Source: JACKCR01 sp041390305 (GTDB lineage: Bacteria; Eisenbacteria; RBG-16-71-46; CAIMUX01). From it: DNA of 64,000 nt. Every line of letters begins with the position of its first letter. The first letter of the stretch is position 1. The notes beneath the pieces were generated by a model. It saw only the letters and a program-made list of their open reading frames with translations, did no database searches and was not told the DNA's origin. The stretch lies in NCBI GenBank assembly GCA_041390305.1, contig JAWKQE010000009.1, positions 1 through 64,000 on the forward strand. Direction: 5' to 3'. Positions 25,445 through 33,968 of the stretch are shown here, in pieces. A program made the translations under genes and the position numbers.

Positions 25445-27067
25445 CTACCGACCCCGATCCCCGATCTCCGGCGGCACCGTCGTCACCCAGAGATCCCGGA
25501 TCCCGTTCTCGCGGACCACATGGACGAGCTCCTCACCGCTCGGAGACCAGGCGGGCGCATTTTCGAGGTCTGGCCCGTCCGTGATCCGGACCCGATTTTC
25601 CCCCGTGACATCCATGATCCAGACATCCAGGGTCCCTGTCTCGTCAGACGCAAACGCGATGCGCCGGCCGTCGGGTGACCAGGCCCCGAACAGTTCGTGG
25701 ATCGTTGGAGTGTTCGTGACGCGCTGCTCCATCCCGGAGGCCAGGTCCACGATCCAGAGGTCGTGGTCCGACTCCTCCTCGACCGAGTAGAGGAGGCGAT
25801 CGCTCTCCGGCGACCAGCTCGCGGATCGCGAGTACCGATCCGACTCCAGCACCTTCCGACGTTCCAGAGTCTCCATGTCGAGGACCCACAACTCGGCGCG
25901 GCGAGGGAACACATCCAGGAGCACTTCGTAGGCGATCTCGCGACCATCCGGTGACCAGACGACATCCCCCAGGTCGTATGGGTCCTGGTTCATGACGACC
26001 CGGGGCGTTGCCGCGGAGTAGGCATCGACCACGGAGAGCTCGCGGATCCTCCCGTCCGGGCCGGGGCCCCCGTCGGCCTCCGATGTGAACGCGATCCGGT
26101 CACTCAGAGAGGACCAGGACGGGGCCAAAGCGAAGCCTACCGACGTGAACAGGACCGGCTCTCCCCCACCCGCCGGAACCGTCCAGATCGACGGGAAACC
26201 TCCGCCGGGAATGTGGAAGTCGGCCTCCATGACGATCTGCGTTCCATCGGGTGACCACTCCGGGTTGAGGGCTCCGATCCGGTGCGTACTCGTCGTGAGG
26301 CGCCGCACCTGGAGGAGGGTCACCGGCACCGTGTTCGAGACGCCGGAGAGTTCTTCCGAGCCGCTCGAGACACGGACGGCGAAGTAGTACTCGCTTCCGG
26401 CATCGAGGCCATCGACGACGAACCGCTCCTCCGTACCGGCCGCAGCGGGGCTGGGGACGCCCTCCACCTGGGTCGCCGACGCCCACGTCTCTTCGGTCGG
26501 GACAGTCGCCCCGTAGCGAAGGTCGTAGGCACCGTCGTCCCCGATGATTTCGGGCGCCGTCCAGGCCAGCTCCACGATCGACGGCGTCACGGCTGTGACG
26601 CGCAGGTCGGTGATCGGCATCGGCACGGGCGGCGTCTCGATCACGACGGAGACCTCGTTCGAGAGGGGTGACCAGTTCGGGACGTCGTCCGCGACGCGGA
26701 CCCGGAAGAACCAGGTGCCCACGTCGAGACCGCCGACGAGGACCGTGTCCCGTTCCCCGGAGAGGGGCGGACGGCCCGTCCGGACGAGCGTCGCGGCATC
26801 CCAGTTCGCGTCGTCGATCATCGAGACGGACTTCCTAAGCTCGAAGTAGTCTGCCCGCCCGTCCCGTCCGTCGTCACCGGGAGCCGACCACGACAGCTCC
26901 GCCGAGTCGGGCTCGATCACGGTCGCCACGAGGTCCGACACGCCGGCAGGTGCCGCCGTGTCTCCGGAATCGGTCGACTTGTCGTCGCCGCACGAGGTCA
27001 GGACGAGAGCCCCCGTCAGAGCCGCACAGATCACGGCAACCGGGGACACTGGACGCGCGAGGTGCAT
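25445..27067 (-). CDS. Paralogous lipoprotein with FnIII domains and TolB-like propeller
   Basis: A 540-residue protein with the same layout as the downstream gene: lipobox ALVLTSCGDD, two FnIII modules (DLVATVIEPDSAELSWSAPG, DLRVTAVTPSIVELAWTAPE) and at least five WSPDG-type blades (EWSPDGTQIVME, AWSPDGRRIAFASD, AWSPSGEELVHV). ATG at 27067 has GGAGGG eight bases upstream. The two genes are tandem duplicates on the same strand, 164 bases apart. Confidence 0.85.
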   Translation of the reverse strand: MHLARPVSPVAVICAALTGALVLTSCGDDKSTDSGDTAAPAGVSDLVATVIEPDSAELSWSAPGDDGRDGRADYFELRKSVSMIDDANWDAATLVRTGRPPLSGERDTVLVGGLDVGTWFFRVRVADDVPNWSPLSNEVSVVIETPPVPMPITDLRVTAVTPSIVELAWTAPEIIGDDGAYDLRYGATVPTEETWASATQVEGVPSPAAAGTEERFVVDGLDAGSEYYFAVRVSSGSEELSGVSNTVPVTLLQVRRLTTSTHRIGALNPEWSPDGTQIVMEADFHIPGGGFPSIWTVPAGGGEPVLFTSVGFALAPSWSSLSDRIAFTSEADGGPGPDGRIRELSVVDAYSAATPRVVMNQDPYDLGDVVWSPDGREIAYEVLLDVFPRRAELWVLDMETLERRKVLESDRYSRSASWSPESDRLLYSVEEESDHDLWIVDLASGMEQRVTNTPTIHELFGAWSPDGRRIAFASDETGTLDVWIMDVTGENRVRITDGPDLENAPAWSPSGEELVHVVRENGIRDLWVTTVPPEIGDRGR

Positions 27068-27500
27068 GTGGAACCCTCCCACCGACCGCGGTGGTCTTCA
27101 GCTTCCCAATCGTGCAACCCCGGCCAAACGCAGAGCCCGAAAGGCGCGAGCCGCCCGGACGCGTACAGAACCGTGAACCCGTCATCCCCGTAGCGCTGGC
27201 GGGGGGCACGGGCCACCGTGGAGACGTAGCAGAAATGCGGATGCGCGAGGTGTCTAGTTCACGGTGTACAGCGGGTGCGACCGGGCGGTCGGGATCATCG
27301 ACGGGCGCCGGATCGTCGGCGGACGCCGGATCCCGCTGGGAGTGTACGCGCCCCCACTACCACGTTGAGGGGCGGTGGCAAGTTCACTACCACGTCGAGA
27401 GTCGTGGCGAGCCCACTACCACGTTGAGAGTCGTAGCGACTTCGCGCTCCTCGGCCGACCCTCCCGACGCGCGGACGCTGATCCTGCGGGCCCGGCACTC
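27068..27500. other. Intergenic region with repeat cluster
   Basis: No gene supported. The first 280 bases hold nothing recognisable; the repeat cluster lies at 27360-27431 with one inverted copy at 27497. Confidence 0.45.
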
Positions 27501-27515
27501 TCAACGTCGAAGTCC
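27360..27515 (-). repeat. Dispersed repeat: three direct copies at 29-30 bp and one inverted copy
   Basis: CCACTACCACGTTGAGGGG (core at 27360), CACTACCACGTCGAGAGTCG (core at 27390) and CCACTACCACGTTGAGAGTC (core at 27419), followed by an inverted copy CACTCTCAACGTCGAAG at 27496. The direct copies are the tightest spacing of any cluster and include GTGGCGAG/GTAGCGAC between cores. The inverted copy falls about at the end of the neighbouring frameshifted gene. Confidence 0.88.
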
Positions 27516-28440
27516 CCCTACTCCCCAATCCCAAACCCCGGCAACCCAAACCGCTCCCGCGCCTCGTCTGCGTCCATCGTGCATCTTCCAGTACGGCAGG
27601 CGCTCGCTCGCGGCAGGCCGTGCACTCCCCCCGCGGCTGTCCTCCCAGCCGACGATCCGGTGCGCACCGTCCGCCTCGACGTACACGGTCAACGCCCGTC
27701 GGACACGGTCCGACCACGGATACGCGTCGACATCCTGCGGGCGTCTCGAGCGCAACCGAAGCGCCCTTCTTCACGACGACAGGCGCCGCACCAAACGGTC
27801 GGTGTGTCTTCCTGAGCTCCCACAGAGACGGATACAGCTGCACCTCGACGGATTCACCGGGTCCCAGGACGCGTCCGCCGAGCTCCGCACCCAGATCCAG
27901 AGGTTGTCCTCCAGGTCCGTTCCGCGGACGGCGAGACGCGGTCCTCTGTCCCCTCGGCTTCAGGAAGTAGCTCCGGAGTTCTTCCTTCCAGCCGGCTTCG
28001 GTGAGGTCGACGCGATGGTAGACCTGGCCGCACCACTCCTGCGTGGTGTGGACGACGCGTGCGGCCTGGAACGGATGGTGGCCGAGGTGGGATCCGGCCA
28101 CGCTGAAGACGGTCGTCATCGCGGAGTAGTCGTAGATTCCGGTCGCGAACTTCCGGAGCTGGTTGAGCTTGATCCCGTACATCCGCTGGTCCTGCGGCGT
28201 CGCGTCCGACTCGACCTTGACGTACGTGTTCCGGTTGAGTTCCTCGGCCGCGAAGACGAGGACTGCGTTTCCTTCGCGGCGTTCACCGTACCTCTCCTCG
28301 ACCAACTCGTAGCTGTTCACCTCACCGTTGCCATCCTCCACGTCTCGTAGAAAGGCGGGCACCGGCAGGTAAGCCGGCGCAGCGACGGTGTTCGCGTTGT
28401 TCGTAGTGTCGCTGTTCGGGTCGAGGCGCAGCCGAGCGAA
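27501..28440 (-). pseudogene. Exported protein of an uncharacterised family often mislabelled Maf; frameshifted
   Basis: Recognisable segments: DGNGEVNSYELVEERYGERREGNAVLVFAAEE, KLNQLRKFATGIYDYSAMTTVFS, QEWCGQVYHRVDL, SYFLKPRGQ, LEDNLWIWVRS, GESVEVQLYPSLWELRKTHRPFG, and the end VYVEADGAHRIVGWED. I recall this order from uncharacterised lipoproteins of Bacteroidetes-like genomes that are sometimes annotated as septum formation inhibitor Maf; it is unrelated to real Maf. The segments lie in different frames, with breaks near 27930, 27900 and 27750. The N terminus (a likely lipoprotein signal before DPNSDTTNNANTVAAPAYLPVPAF) is also unclear because a stop interrupts the frame near 28455. Confidence 0.55.
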
Positions 28441-28635
28441 GTGCGGCCATCACGAGCGCAGGAGCAAGGCCGCCTTCAGCGGGGAACCGATAGACCGGGC
28501 ACGTGCGGGCCGAGTGGCGGAGTCCAGGCAGCTGTCGGCATTTCTGCGATGGCTCGCGCGGCAACCGTTCCGCGCCAGCCCACACGCTCCGTTCGCATCA
28601 GGCGCGCGGCCCCCAAACAGCCGCCCGTCCTTCTC

Positions 28636-29115
28636 TCACAGACGTCCCCCGCCGGCCATCTCGGTCTTGAACTCGTCGAGCTTCTTCGCGAGCCCCTCGT
28701 CCGACAGCGAGAGGATGGAGACGGCGAGCACGGCCGCATTCTTCGCGCCGTGACGGTCGACGGCGAGCGTTCCGACGGGGACGCCGGCTGGCATCTGCAC
28801 CATCGAGAGCAGCGCGTCGAGGCCGTTCGCGATGCCCCCGGAGACGGGAACTCCGAGCACGGGGAGCGTGGTGTGCGCGGCGACGACTCCGCCGAGGTGG
28901 GCGGCGAGTCCGGCCGACGCGATGATGACCTTGATGCCCCGGTCGCGCGCGGTCGTGGCCCATTCGGTCACGGTTCCGGGCATCCGGTGGGCCGACATCA
29001 TCTTCGATTCGAACGGGACGCCGAACTTGTCCAGCACCTTCTCCGCGGCCGCGATCACTTCCTGGTCCGACGGACTTCCATAGACGATCCCTACCACCGG
29101 TCGCGCGTCGCTCAC
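28636..29115 (-). CDS. purE: N5-carboxyaminoimidazole ribonucleotide mutase
   Basis: A 159-residue class I PurE with GSPSDQEV, SAHRMPGTV and ASAGLAAHLGGVVAAHT-LPVLGVP. It converts N5-CAIR to CAIR in purine synthesis and normally partners PurK, which is not in the window. It lies 111 bases downstream of purD on the same strand. Confidence 0.97.
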   Translation of the reverse strand: MSDARPVVGIVYGSPSDQEVIAAAEKVLDKFGVPFESKMMSAHRMPGTVTEWATTARDRGIKVIIASAGLAAHLGGVVAAHTTLPVLGVPVSGGIANGLDALLSMVQMPAGVPVGTLAVDRHGAKNAAVLAVSILSLSDEGLAKKLDEFKTEMAGGGRL

Positions 29116-29226
29116 TGCTTGGATCCTCCTCGTCGATTCGTGATTCGCCGCGCCGGTCGGCGCGGTAACTAGGGTCCGATTCGTGGGGCGCGGGTTCGTT
29201 ACGGCCGAAGCGCCCTCCCCGTCGTC

Positions 29227-30531
29227 CTACTTCAGCGCCCGGTGCCCGATGTCACGCCGGTACGTCTTCCCCTCGAACTCGATCGTCGATACACCCTCAT
29301 AGGCCCGCCCGAGGGCGCTCCGGAGGTCCGGACCGGTGCCGGTGACGGCGAGGACGCGGCCGCCGGACGTGACGAGCGCGTCTCCCTGCCGCTTCGTCCC
29401 GGCGTGGAAGACGACGGTGTCCGGCAGTTCCATCGCCCGCCGCAGTCCCTCGATCCGCGTGCCGGTGGCGTAGGAGCCCGGGTAGCCGGCGGAAGCGAGC
29501 ACGACGGTCGCTGCGGCGATGTGTCCGGAGGGCGCGCCGCCCCCCTCGCCCGAGTCCAGCACGCTCCGCTCGAGTTCCGCCACGTTCCCTTCCCCTGTCG
29601 CCGACCAGTTGAGCGCGTCCGCGAACCCTGGGCCGAAGAGCGGCGCGAGCGCCTGCGTCTCCGGGTCACCGAACCGGCAGTTGAACTCGACCACCGACGG
29701 CACGCCGCCGTCGATCATGAGGCCGGCGTAGAGGAGTCCGCGGAAGGGGCGTCCTGCGCCCGCGAGCACACGCAGAGTCGGAGCGATCACGGTCTCCCGG
29801 ATCCGCGTCAGGAGTTCGGGCGTCGTGCGCGGATAGGGCGTGTACGCGCCCATCCCGCCGGTGTTCGGGCCCGTATCGCCCTCGCCGATCCGCTTGTGGT
29901 CCTGCGAAAGTGGCAGGAGGAGGAACTCCTCGTCCCGGCAGATGGCAAAGGCGGACGCTTCCTCACCCTGGAGGAACGACTCGATCACGACCTGCTTTCC
30001 GGCCGCGCCGAACGCGCCGCACATGAGGGTGCGGACGGCTTCCTCGCCTTCGCTCGGGGTCTCGACGACGATCGCGCCCTTCCCGGCCGCGAGTCCGTCG
30101 GCTTTGACGACCTTGGGGAAGAGCCCCTTTCGCACGGCGGCCATGGCGGCGGCTTCGATCGAGTAGACGTCGAACGCGGCCGTGGGGATGCCGTGCGTGT
30201 GCATCAGCTCCTTCGCGAAGACCTTGCTTCCTTCGATCTCCGCGGCCCGCGCGCTCGGACCGAAGACGGCATAGCCTTCGTCCACGAGACGGTCGCCGAC
30301 GCCCGCGACGAGGGGCGCTTCGGGGCCGATCACGACGAGGTCGGGCGACTCGGCGCGGGCGAGTGCGAGCACGGCCGCGGGGTCATCCGCGGCGACGGGC
30401 ACGTTGCGAAAGGCACCGTCGGTACCGCCATTGCCGGGGGCGACCACGATGTCCCAGTCCGCGTGGTGCCGCTGCACGGCCCAGGCCAGCGCGTGCTCCC
30501 GTCCCCCACCACCCAAGATCACGACCTTCAT
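29227..30531 (-). CDS. purD: Phosphoribosylamine-glycine ligase (GAR synthetase)
   Basis: A 434-residue ATP-grasp enzyme: ILGGGGREHALAW at the N terminus, VVIGPEAPLVAGVGD, KADGLAAGKGAIVV, QDHKRIGEGDTGPNTGGMGAYTP and FNCRFGDPETQA. Second committed step of purine synthesis. ATG at 30531 with AGGAGG seven bases upstream; the 17 residues upstream of it in the open frame are not conserved. A 255-base gap before it toward larA contains no gene and presumably its promoter. Confidence 0.97.
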   Translation of the reverse strand: MKVVILGGGGREHALAWAVQRHHADWDIVVAPGNGGTDGAFRNVPVAADDPAAVLALARAESPDLVVIGPEAPLVAGVGDRLVDEGYAVFGPSARAAEIEGSKVFAKELMHTHGIPTAAFDVYSIEAAAMAAVRKGLFPKVVKADGLAAGKGAIVVETPSEGEEAVRTLMCGAFGAAGKQVVIESFLQGEEASAFAICRDEEFLLLPLSQDHKRIGEGDTGPNTGGMGAYTPYPRTTPELLTRIRETVIAPTLRVLAGAGRPFRGLLYAGLMIDGGVPSVVEFNCRFGDPETQALAPLFGPGFADALNWSATGEGNVAELERSVLDSGEGGGAPSGHIAAATVVLASAGYPGSYATGTRIEGLRRAMELPDTVVFHAGTKRQGDALVTSGGRVLAVTGTGPDLRSALGRAYEGVSTIEFEGKTYRRDIGHRALK

Positions 30532-30786
30532 CTCGCGCCTCCTGCGCCGTTCGTCCTGAACGTCTCCATCGACTCGCCACACCTTGGGTGCGCCAGAGCA
30601 TTCGACCGCGTTTTTTGGTTCCCCTGCCGCGGGTGCTCACGACTCGGGAAGGCGCGACGGTATCGAAGCCGTTCCCGGCGGTCAACGCAGAGGCCCGGTC
30701 CGTGGCCGATCGGCGCCCATTCCAGTCGTCCGCTGGCACGCCCCACCTCATCGTCCTCCACCGCGGCCACCGCCACCGGCCCGTCC

Positions 30787-32214
30787 TCAGTCTTCCCCCG
30801 ACGCGTCGCCCCCCCCCGGCCTGCCGGAATCGCCCTCCCCGGCCTCGGCCTCCACCGCCTCGTCGCCGGCCGCACCGCCGCCGAGCCAGCCCGACGCGGG
30901 TAGGAAGCGCTCCACGCGCGGGAGCCATCCCCACCGCGCGCCCGGGATCCTGTCCATCCAATCGAAAGCGGCCCGTTCGGACGCGATCGGCTCGAGCCCG
31001 AGGGCCCGGACGCTGTCCTCGGGCAGATCGGACCACAGAGCGATGTCATAGGACTGCGTCACGCTCTGGAGCGCAGAGAGCGTCTGCACGTGGAGGTCCC
31101 GCTTGTCGGGCACGAACCCCGCTGGGTCGGCGATGAACCGGTCGAGCATCGCACTCGCGGTTCCGGCCCCGCACTTCGCGACGAGGAGGATCCGCCCGCC
31201 GGGCTCGAGGAAGCGGCGCGCATGCTGGAGCGACTTCTGGGCCTGGAGGAAGGAGTCGTCGCGGGGACGGCCGCCGGCGTCGACGACGAGCAGGTCCGGA
31301 CGCTGCGTGAACTCGACCCGGTGGGTCCGGTCGTGATGGAGACGGGACTCGGCCCGGGTCTCGAGGTCCGGCCCCTGGATCACCCGGATCGGGAAGTCGA
31401 TCGGCGTCGAGGGATCGAGTTCGTTCGGACCCTGGGGCGGATCGACGACGGGAACGATCGACCACTGCGCCGGGACGAGCGCCGCGGCAGCCTCGATCTC
31501 CGTCAGCACCGGATTCCCCTCCGTCCGTCCGGGCGCGCAGTCCTCGTTCCAGACGAAGCCCGGACCGCTCGTGGCGGACCGGATCGAACGCCGGTGATTG
31601 GACGCCGCCGCCCCGGGCTCGGCGCAGCCGGGGAAGACGAGCTTCGGCCCGCCCCCGAACCCGGCGAAGTAGTGGTAGCTGACGTCGCCGAGGAGGACGC
31701 GGACGTCGGCGTCGAGGTAGTCCGGGTGGATCCGGATTTCCGTGCCCGAGCGCGTGAGGCCCACGGACCGGTGCCCGAGGAATCCGTCCCCGCTGTTCTG
31801 CACGATCCGCCACCGGGCCAGTAGCTCACGCCCGCCCGAATCCGCCCGGAGGTGTCGGGCCAGGTCTTCATCCGACGCCGGCGCGTGCGTGCCGGTGGCG
31901 ATGAGGAGCGTCCGGTCCTGGAAGTTCGGTGTGAGCGCCGCCAGCACGTCGGGGAGGATCCGGCGCCAGGCCCCCACCCGCGTCGCGTCCGGGACGACGA
32001 GAACGACGGACCGTCCCCGGAGCGAATCGTGAAGGGTCTCGGCCCAGGCCGAAGGATCGATCCAGCCCGGCGCGCGCGGGCTGTCCCCGGCCGTCGCGTC
32101 CCAGATCCGCTCGCAGAGGGCCCAGCGGGGCGGCACCAGAACGGGCGGACGCCCGAGGTGACGGTAGAGATCCCAGTGGTAGGCTTCGCTCCCGCGAAGA
32201 ATCCACGCAGCCAA
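30787..32214 (-). CDS. LarA-like nickel-pincer-nucleotide-dependent racemase family protein (DUF2088)
   Basis: A 475-residue protein with LarA landmarks: VPDATRVGAWRRILPDVL, ATGTHAPAS (first active-site His) and LLGDVSYHYFAGFGGGPKLVFPG, which contains the second His and the lysine that attaches the nickel-pincer cofactor in lactate racemase. LarA-type enzymes racemise or epimerise 2-hydroxyacids. No larB, larC or larE is present in this window, so cofactor supply would have to come from elsewhere. The Gly/Ala/Glu-rich last 35 residues are not family-like. It follows gatB by 20 bases. Confidence 0.8.
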   Translation of the reverse strand: MAAWILRGSEAYHWDLYRHLGRPPVLVPPRWALCERIWDATAGDSPRAPGWIDPSAWAETLHDSLRGRSVVLVVPDATRVGAWRRILPDVLAALTPNFQDRTLLIATGTHAPASDEDLARHLRADSGGRELLARWRIVQNSGDGFLGHRSVGLTRSGTEIRIHPDYLDADVRVLLGDVSYHYFAGFGGGPKLVFPGCAEPGAAASNHRRSIRSATSGPGFVWNEDCAPGRTEGNPVLTEIEAAAALVPAQWSIVPVVDPPQGPNELDPSTPIDFPIRVIQGPDLETRAESRLHHDRTHRVEFTQRPDLLVVDAGGRPRDDSFLQAQKSLQHARRFLEPGGRILLVAKCGAGTASAMLDRFIADPAGFVPDKRDLHVQTLSALQSVTQSYDIALWSDLPEDSVRALGLEPIASERAAFDWMDRIPGARWGWLPRVERFLPASGWLGGGAAGDEAVEAEAGEGDSGRPGGGDASGED

Positions 32215-32234
32215 CTTCGACTCCTTGCTGACCC

Positions 32235-33968
32235 CTATCCAGGACCCAGTTCCTCGGCCAACACGGAGCGTAGCGCGACCGGGTCGGCCAGCCCACGGGA
32301 CAGTTTCATCACCTGTCCGACGAAGAAGTGGAGCAGCGCCGTCCGCCCCTGGCGGTACGACGCCACCTCTGTGGGATGCGCCGCCATCACCTCACGCACC
32401 CACGCGCGGAGTTCGTCCTCGTCTCCCACGACGACCCAGCCGTGCCGGGCCACGATCGCCTCGACCGTGTCTCCCGTCTCGGCAAGCTCGGCCAGCGCTT
32501 CTTTCGCCATTGGACCGGAGAGACGACCGCCCGCTACCCGATGGAGCAGCTCGACGAGTTGCTCTGCGGGTGGAAGGGTCGACGCTCGGCCCAGAACGTC
32601 GCCCCGGATCCACTTCGCCGCCAGCCTCGGCGCCGCGAGCCCTGGCGCCCCCGTCGTCTCCCGATCCGCGTCGGCGCCGCTCGCCGCAGTCGGGGCCACG
32701 AGCCCGGTCCCCGGTCCGGCCATCCGCTTGCGGAGTGAGCGCGCCACGGTCTCGAAGTAGTCACCGAGCTCCGGAGTCTCCGTCAGGACCGCGATCTCCT
32801 CCGCCGTGAGCCCGTACTCCCCGGCGAACCGCGCCCGCCGTTCGTGGGGCAGTTCCGGGATCCGGAGCGCGATCTCCACGATCCGTTCGTCGCTCAGCTC
32901 GAGAAGCGGAAGGTCCGGCTCCGGACAGTACCGGTAGTCCGACGACTCCTCCTTCGCGCGCATGACGTGCGTCGCACCCGTGGTTTCGTCGAAGAGCCGT
33001 GTCTCCTGTGCGACCGGTTCGCCCGCGGCGAGCAAGGCGGACTGTCGCTCGGCTTCGTAGCGGAGCGCGCGCACGACGCTACGGATCGAGTTGAGGTTCT
33101 TGATCTCGGTCCGCGTGCCGAGACTTTCCGTGCCGCGCGGACGGAGCGACACGTTCGCGTCGCAGCGGAGGCTTCCGTCTTCCATGTTGCCATCGCTCAC
33201 GCCGAGGTAACGGACGATCCGGCGGAGTTCGGAAAGGTACGTCCCCGCCTCCTCCGGACTTCGGAGCGCCGGCTCCGACACGATCTCGACGAGCGGGACG
33301 CCCGCGCGGCCGAAGTCCAGGAGTGTTGCGCCGCGTGCTGCCTTCAAGACTGCGTCACGGCCCGGGACGGCGTCACCTACGGCCGACGCACACTCCGCCG
33401 GGTCGAGCCGTGCGTCGCCTTCGGGAGACGCATGCCCCGCCGGTTCGAGCCGTGCTTCGCCTTCGGAAGTCGCCTCCCGCACCGGATCGAGCACTGTGTC
33501 ACCTGCGGACGCCGCATCCGTCGACGGCCCCAGTACCGTGTGCTTCGACCTTCCCGCATCCTCCTCGAGATGGATCCGCACGAGCGGCACGGGCGGATCG
33601 AGTGGAAGAGCGCCGCCGGTACAGAGCGGGTGCGCAAACTGGGTGATCTGGTAGCCCTTCGGGAGGTCCGGATAGAAGTAGTGCTTTCGCGCCCACTCCG
33701 TCTGCCGGTGCACGGAGCAGCCGAGCGCGAGCCCGAGACGAACGGCGAGGTCCACGGCCCGCGCATTCGGGTACGGCATGGCGCCGGGATGCCCGAGACA
33801 GACCGGACACGTGCTGCTGTTGGGAACGGGGTGCGTCGCCGTGGAACAGGTGCAGAAGAGCTTGCTCTCGGTGAGGAGCTGCGCGTGTACCTCGAGTCCG
33901 ATCACGACCTCGTAGGCAGCCGAAGCCCGGGGCGCGTTTCCGGCGGACCCTGGGTTCGTGGCGCTCAT
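32235..33968 (-). CDS. gatB: Aspartyl/glutamyl-tRNA amidotransferase subunit B, with repeat insert
   Basis: 577 residues. GatB landmarks: VVIGLEVHAQL, FCTC-ST...STCPVCLGHPGAMP (zinc cysteines), LPKGYQITQF, DFGRAGVPLVEIV, KNLNSIRS, RAKEESSDYRYCPEPDLPLL, and the C-terminal YqeY-like domain. Residues about 141-208 are a low-complexity insert built from repeats such as EGEARLEPAGHAS / EGDARLDPAECAS, placed between LEEDAGRS and LDFGRAG, where other GatB proteins have only a few residues. A second Ala/Gly-rich insert is near residue 430. ATG at 33968 overlaps the gatA stop (ATGA). Confidence 0.95.
   Translation of the reverse strand: MSATNPGSAGNAPRASAAYEVVIGLEVHAQLLTESKLFCTCSTATHPVPNSSTCPVCLGHPGAMPYPNARAVDLAVRLGLALGCSVHRQTEWARKHYFYPDLPKGYQITQFAHPLCTGGALPLDPPVPLVRIHLEEDAGRSKHTVLGPSTDAASAGDTVLDPVREATSEGEARLEPAGHASPEGDARLDPAECASAVGDAVPGRDAVLKAARGATLLDFGRAGVPLVEIVSEPALRSPEEAGTYLSELRRIVRYLGVSDGNMEDGSLRCDANVSLRPRGTESLGTRTEIKNLNSIRSVVRALRYEAERQSALLAAGEPVAQETRLFDETTGATHVMRAKEESSDYRYCPEPDLPLLELSDERIVEIALRIPELPHERRARFAGEYGLTAEEIAVLTETPELGDYFETVARSLRKRMAGPGTGLVAPTAASGADADRETTGAPGLAAPRLAAKWIRGDVLGRASTLPPAEQLVELLHRVAGGRLSGPMAKEALAELAETGDTVEAIVARHGWVVVGDEDELRAWVREVMAAHPTEVASYRQGRTALLHFFVGQVMKLSRGLADPVALRSVLAEELGPG
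33345..33545 (-). repeat. In-frame repeat insert in gatB
   Basis: About 200 bases of short imperfect tandem repeats (CGTCGCCTTCGGGAGACGC / CTTCGCCTTCGGAAGTCGC on the plus strand) encoding the low-complexity insert of GatB. Units are about 39-42 bases and keep the reading frame. Confidence 0.8.
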
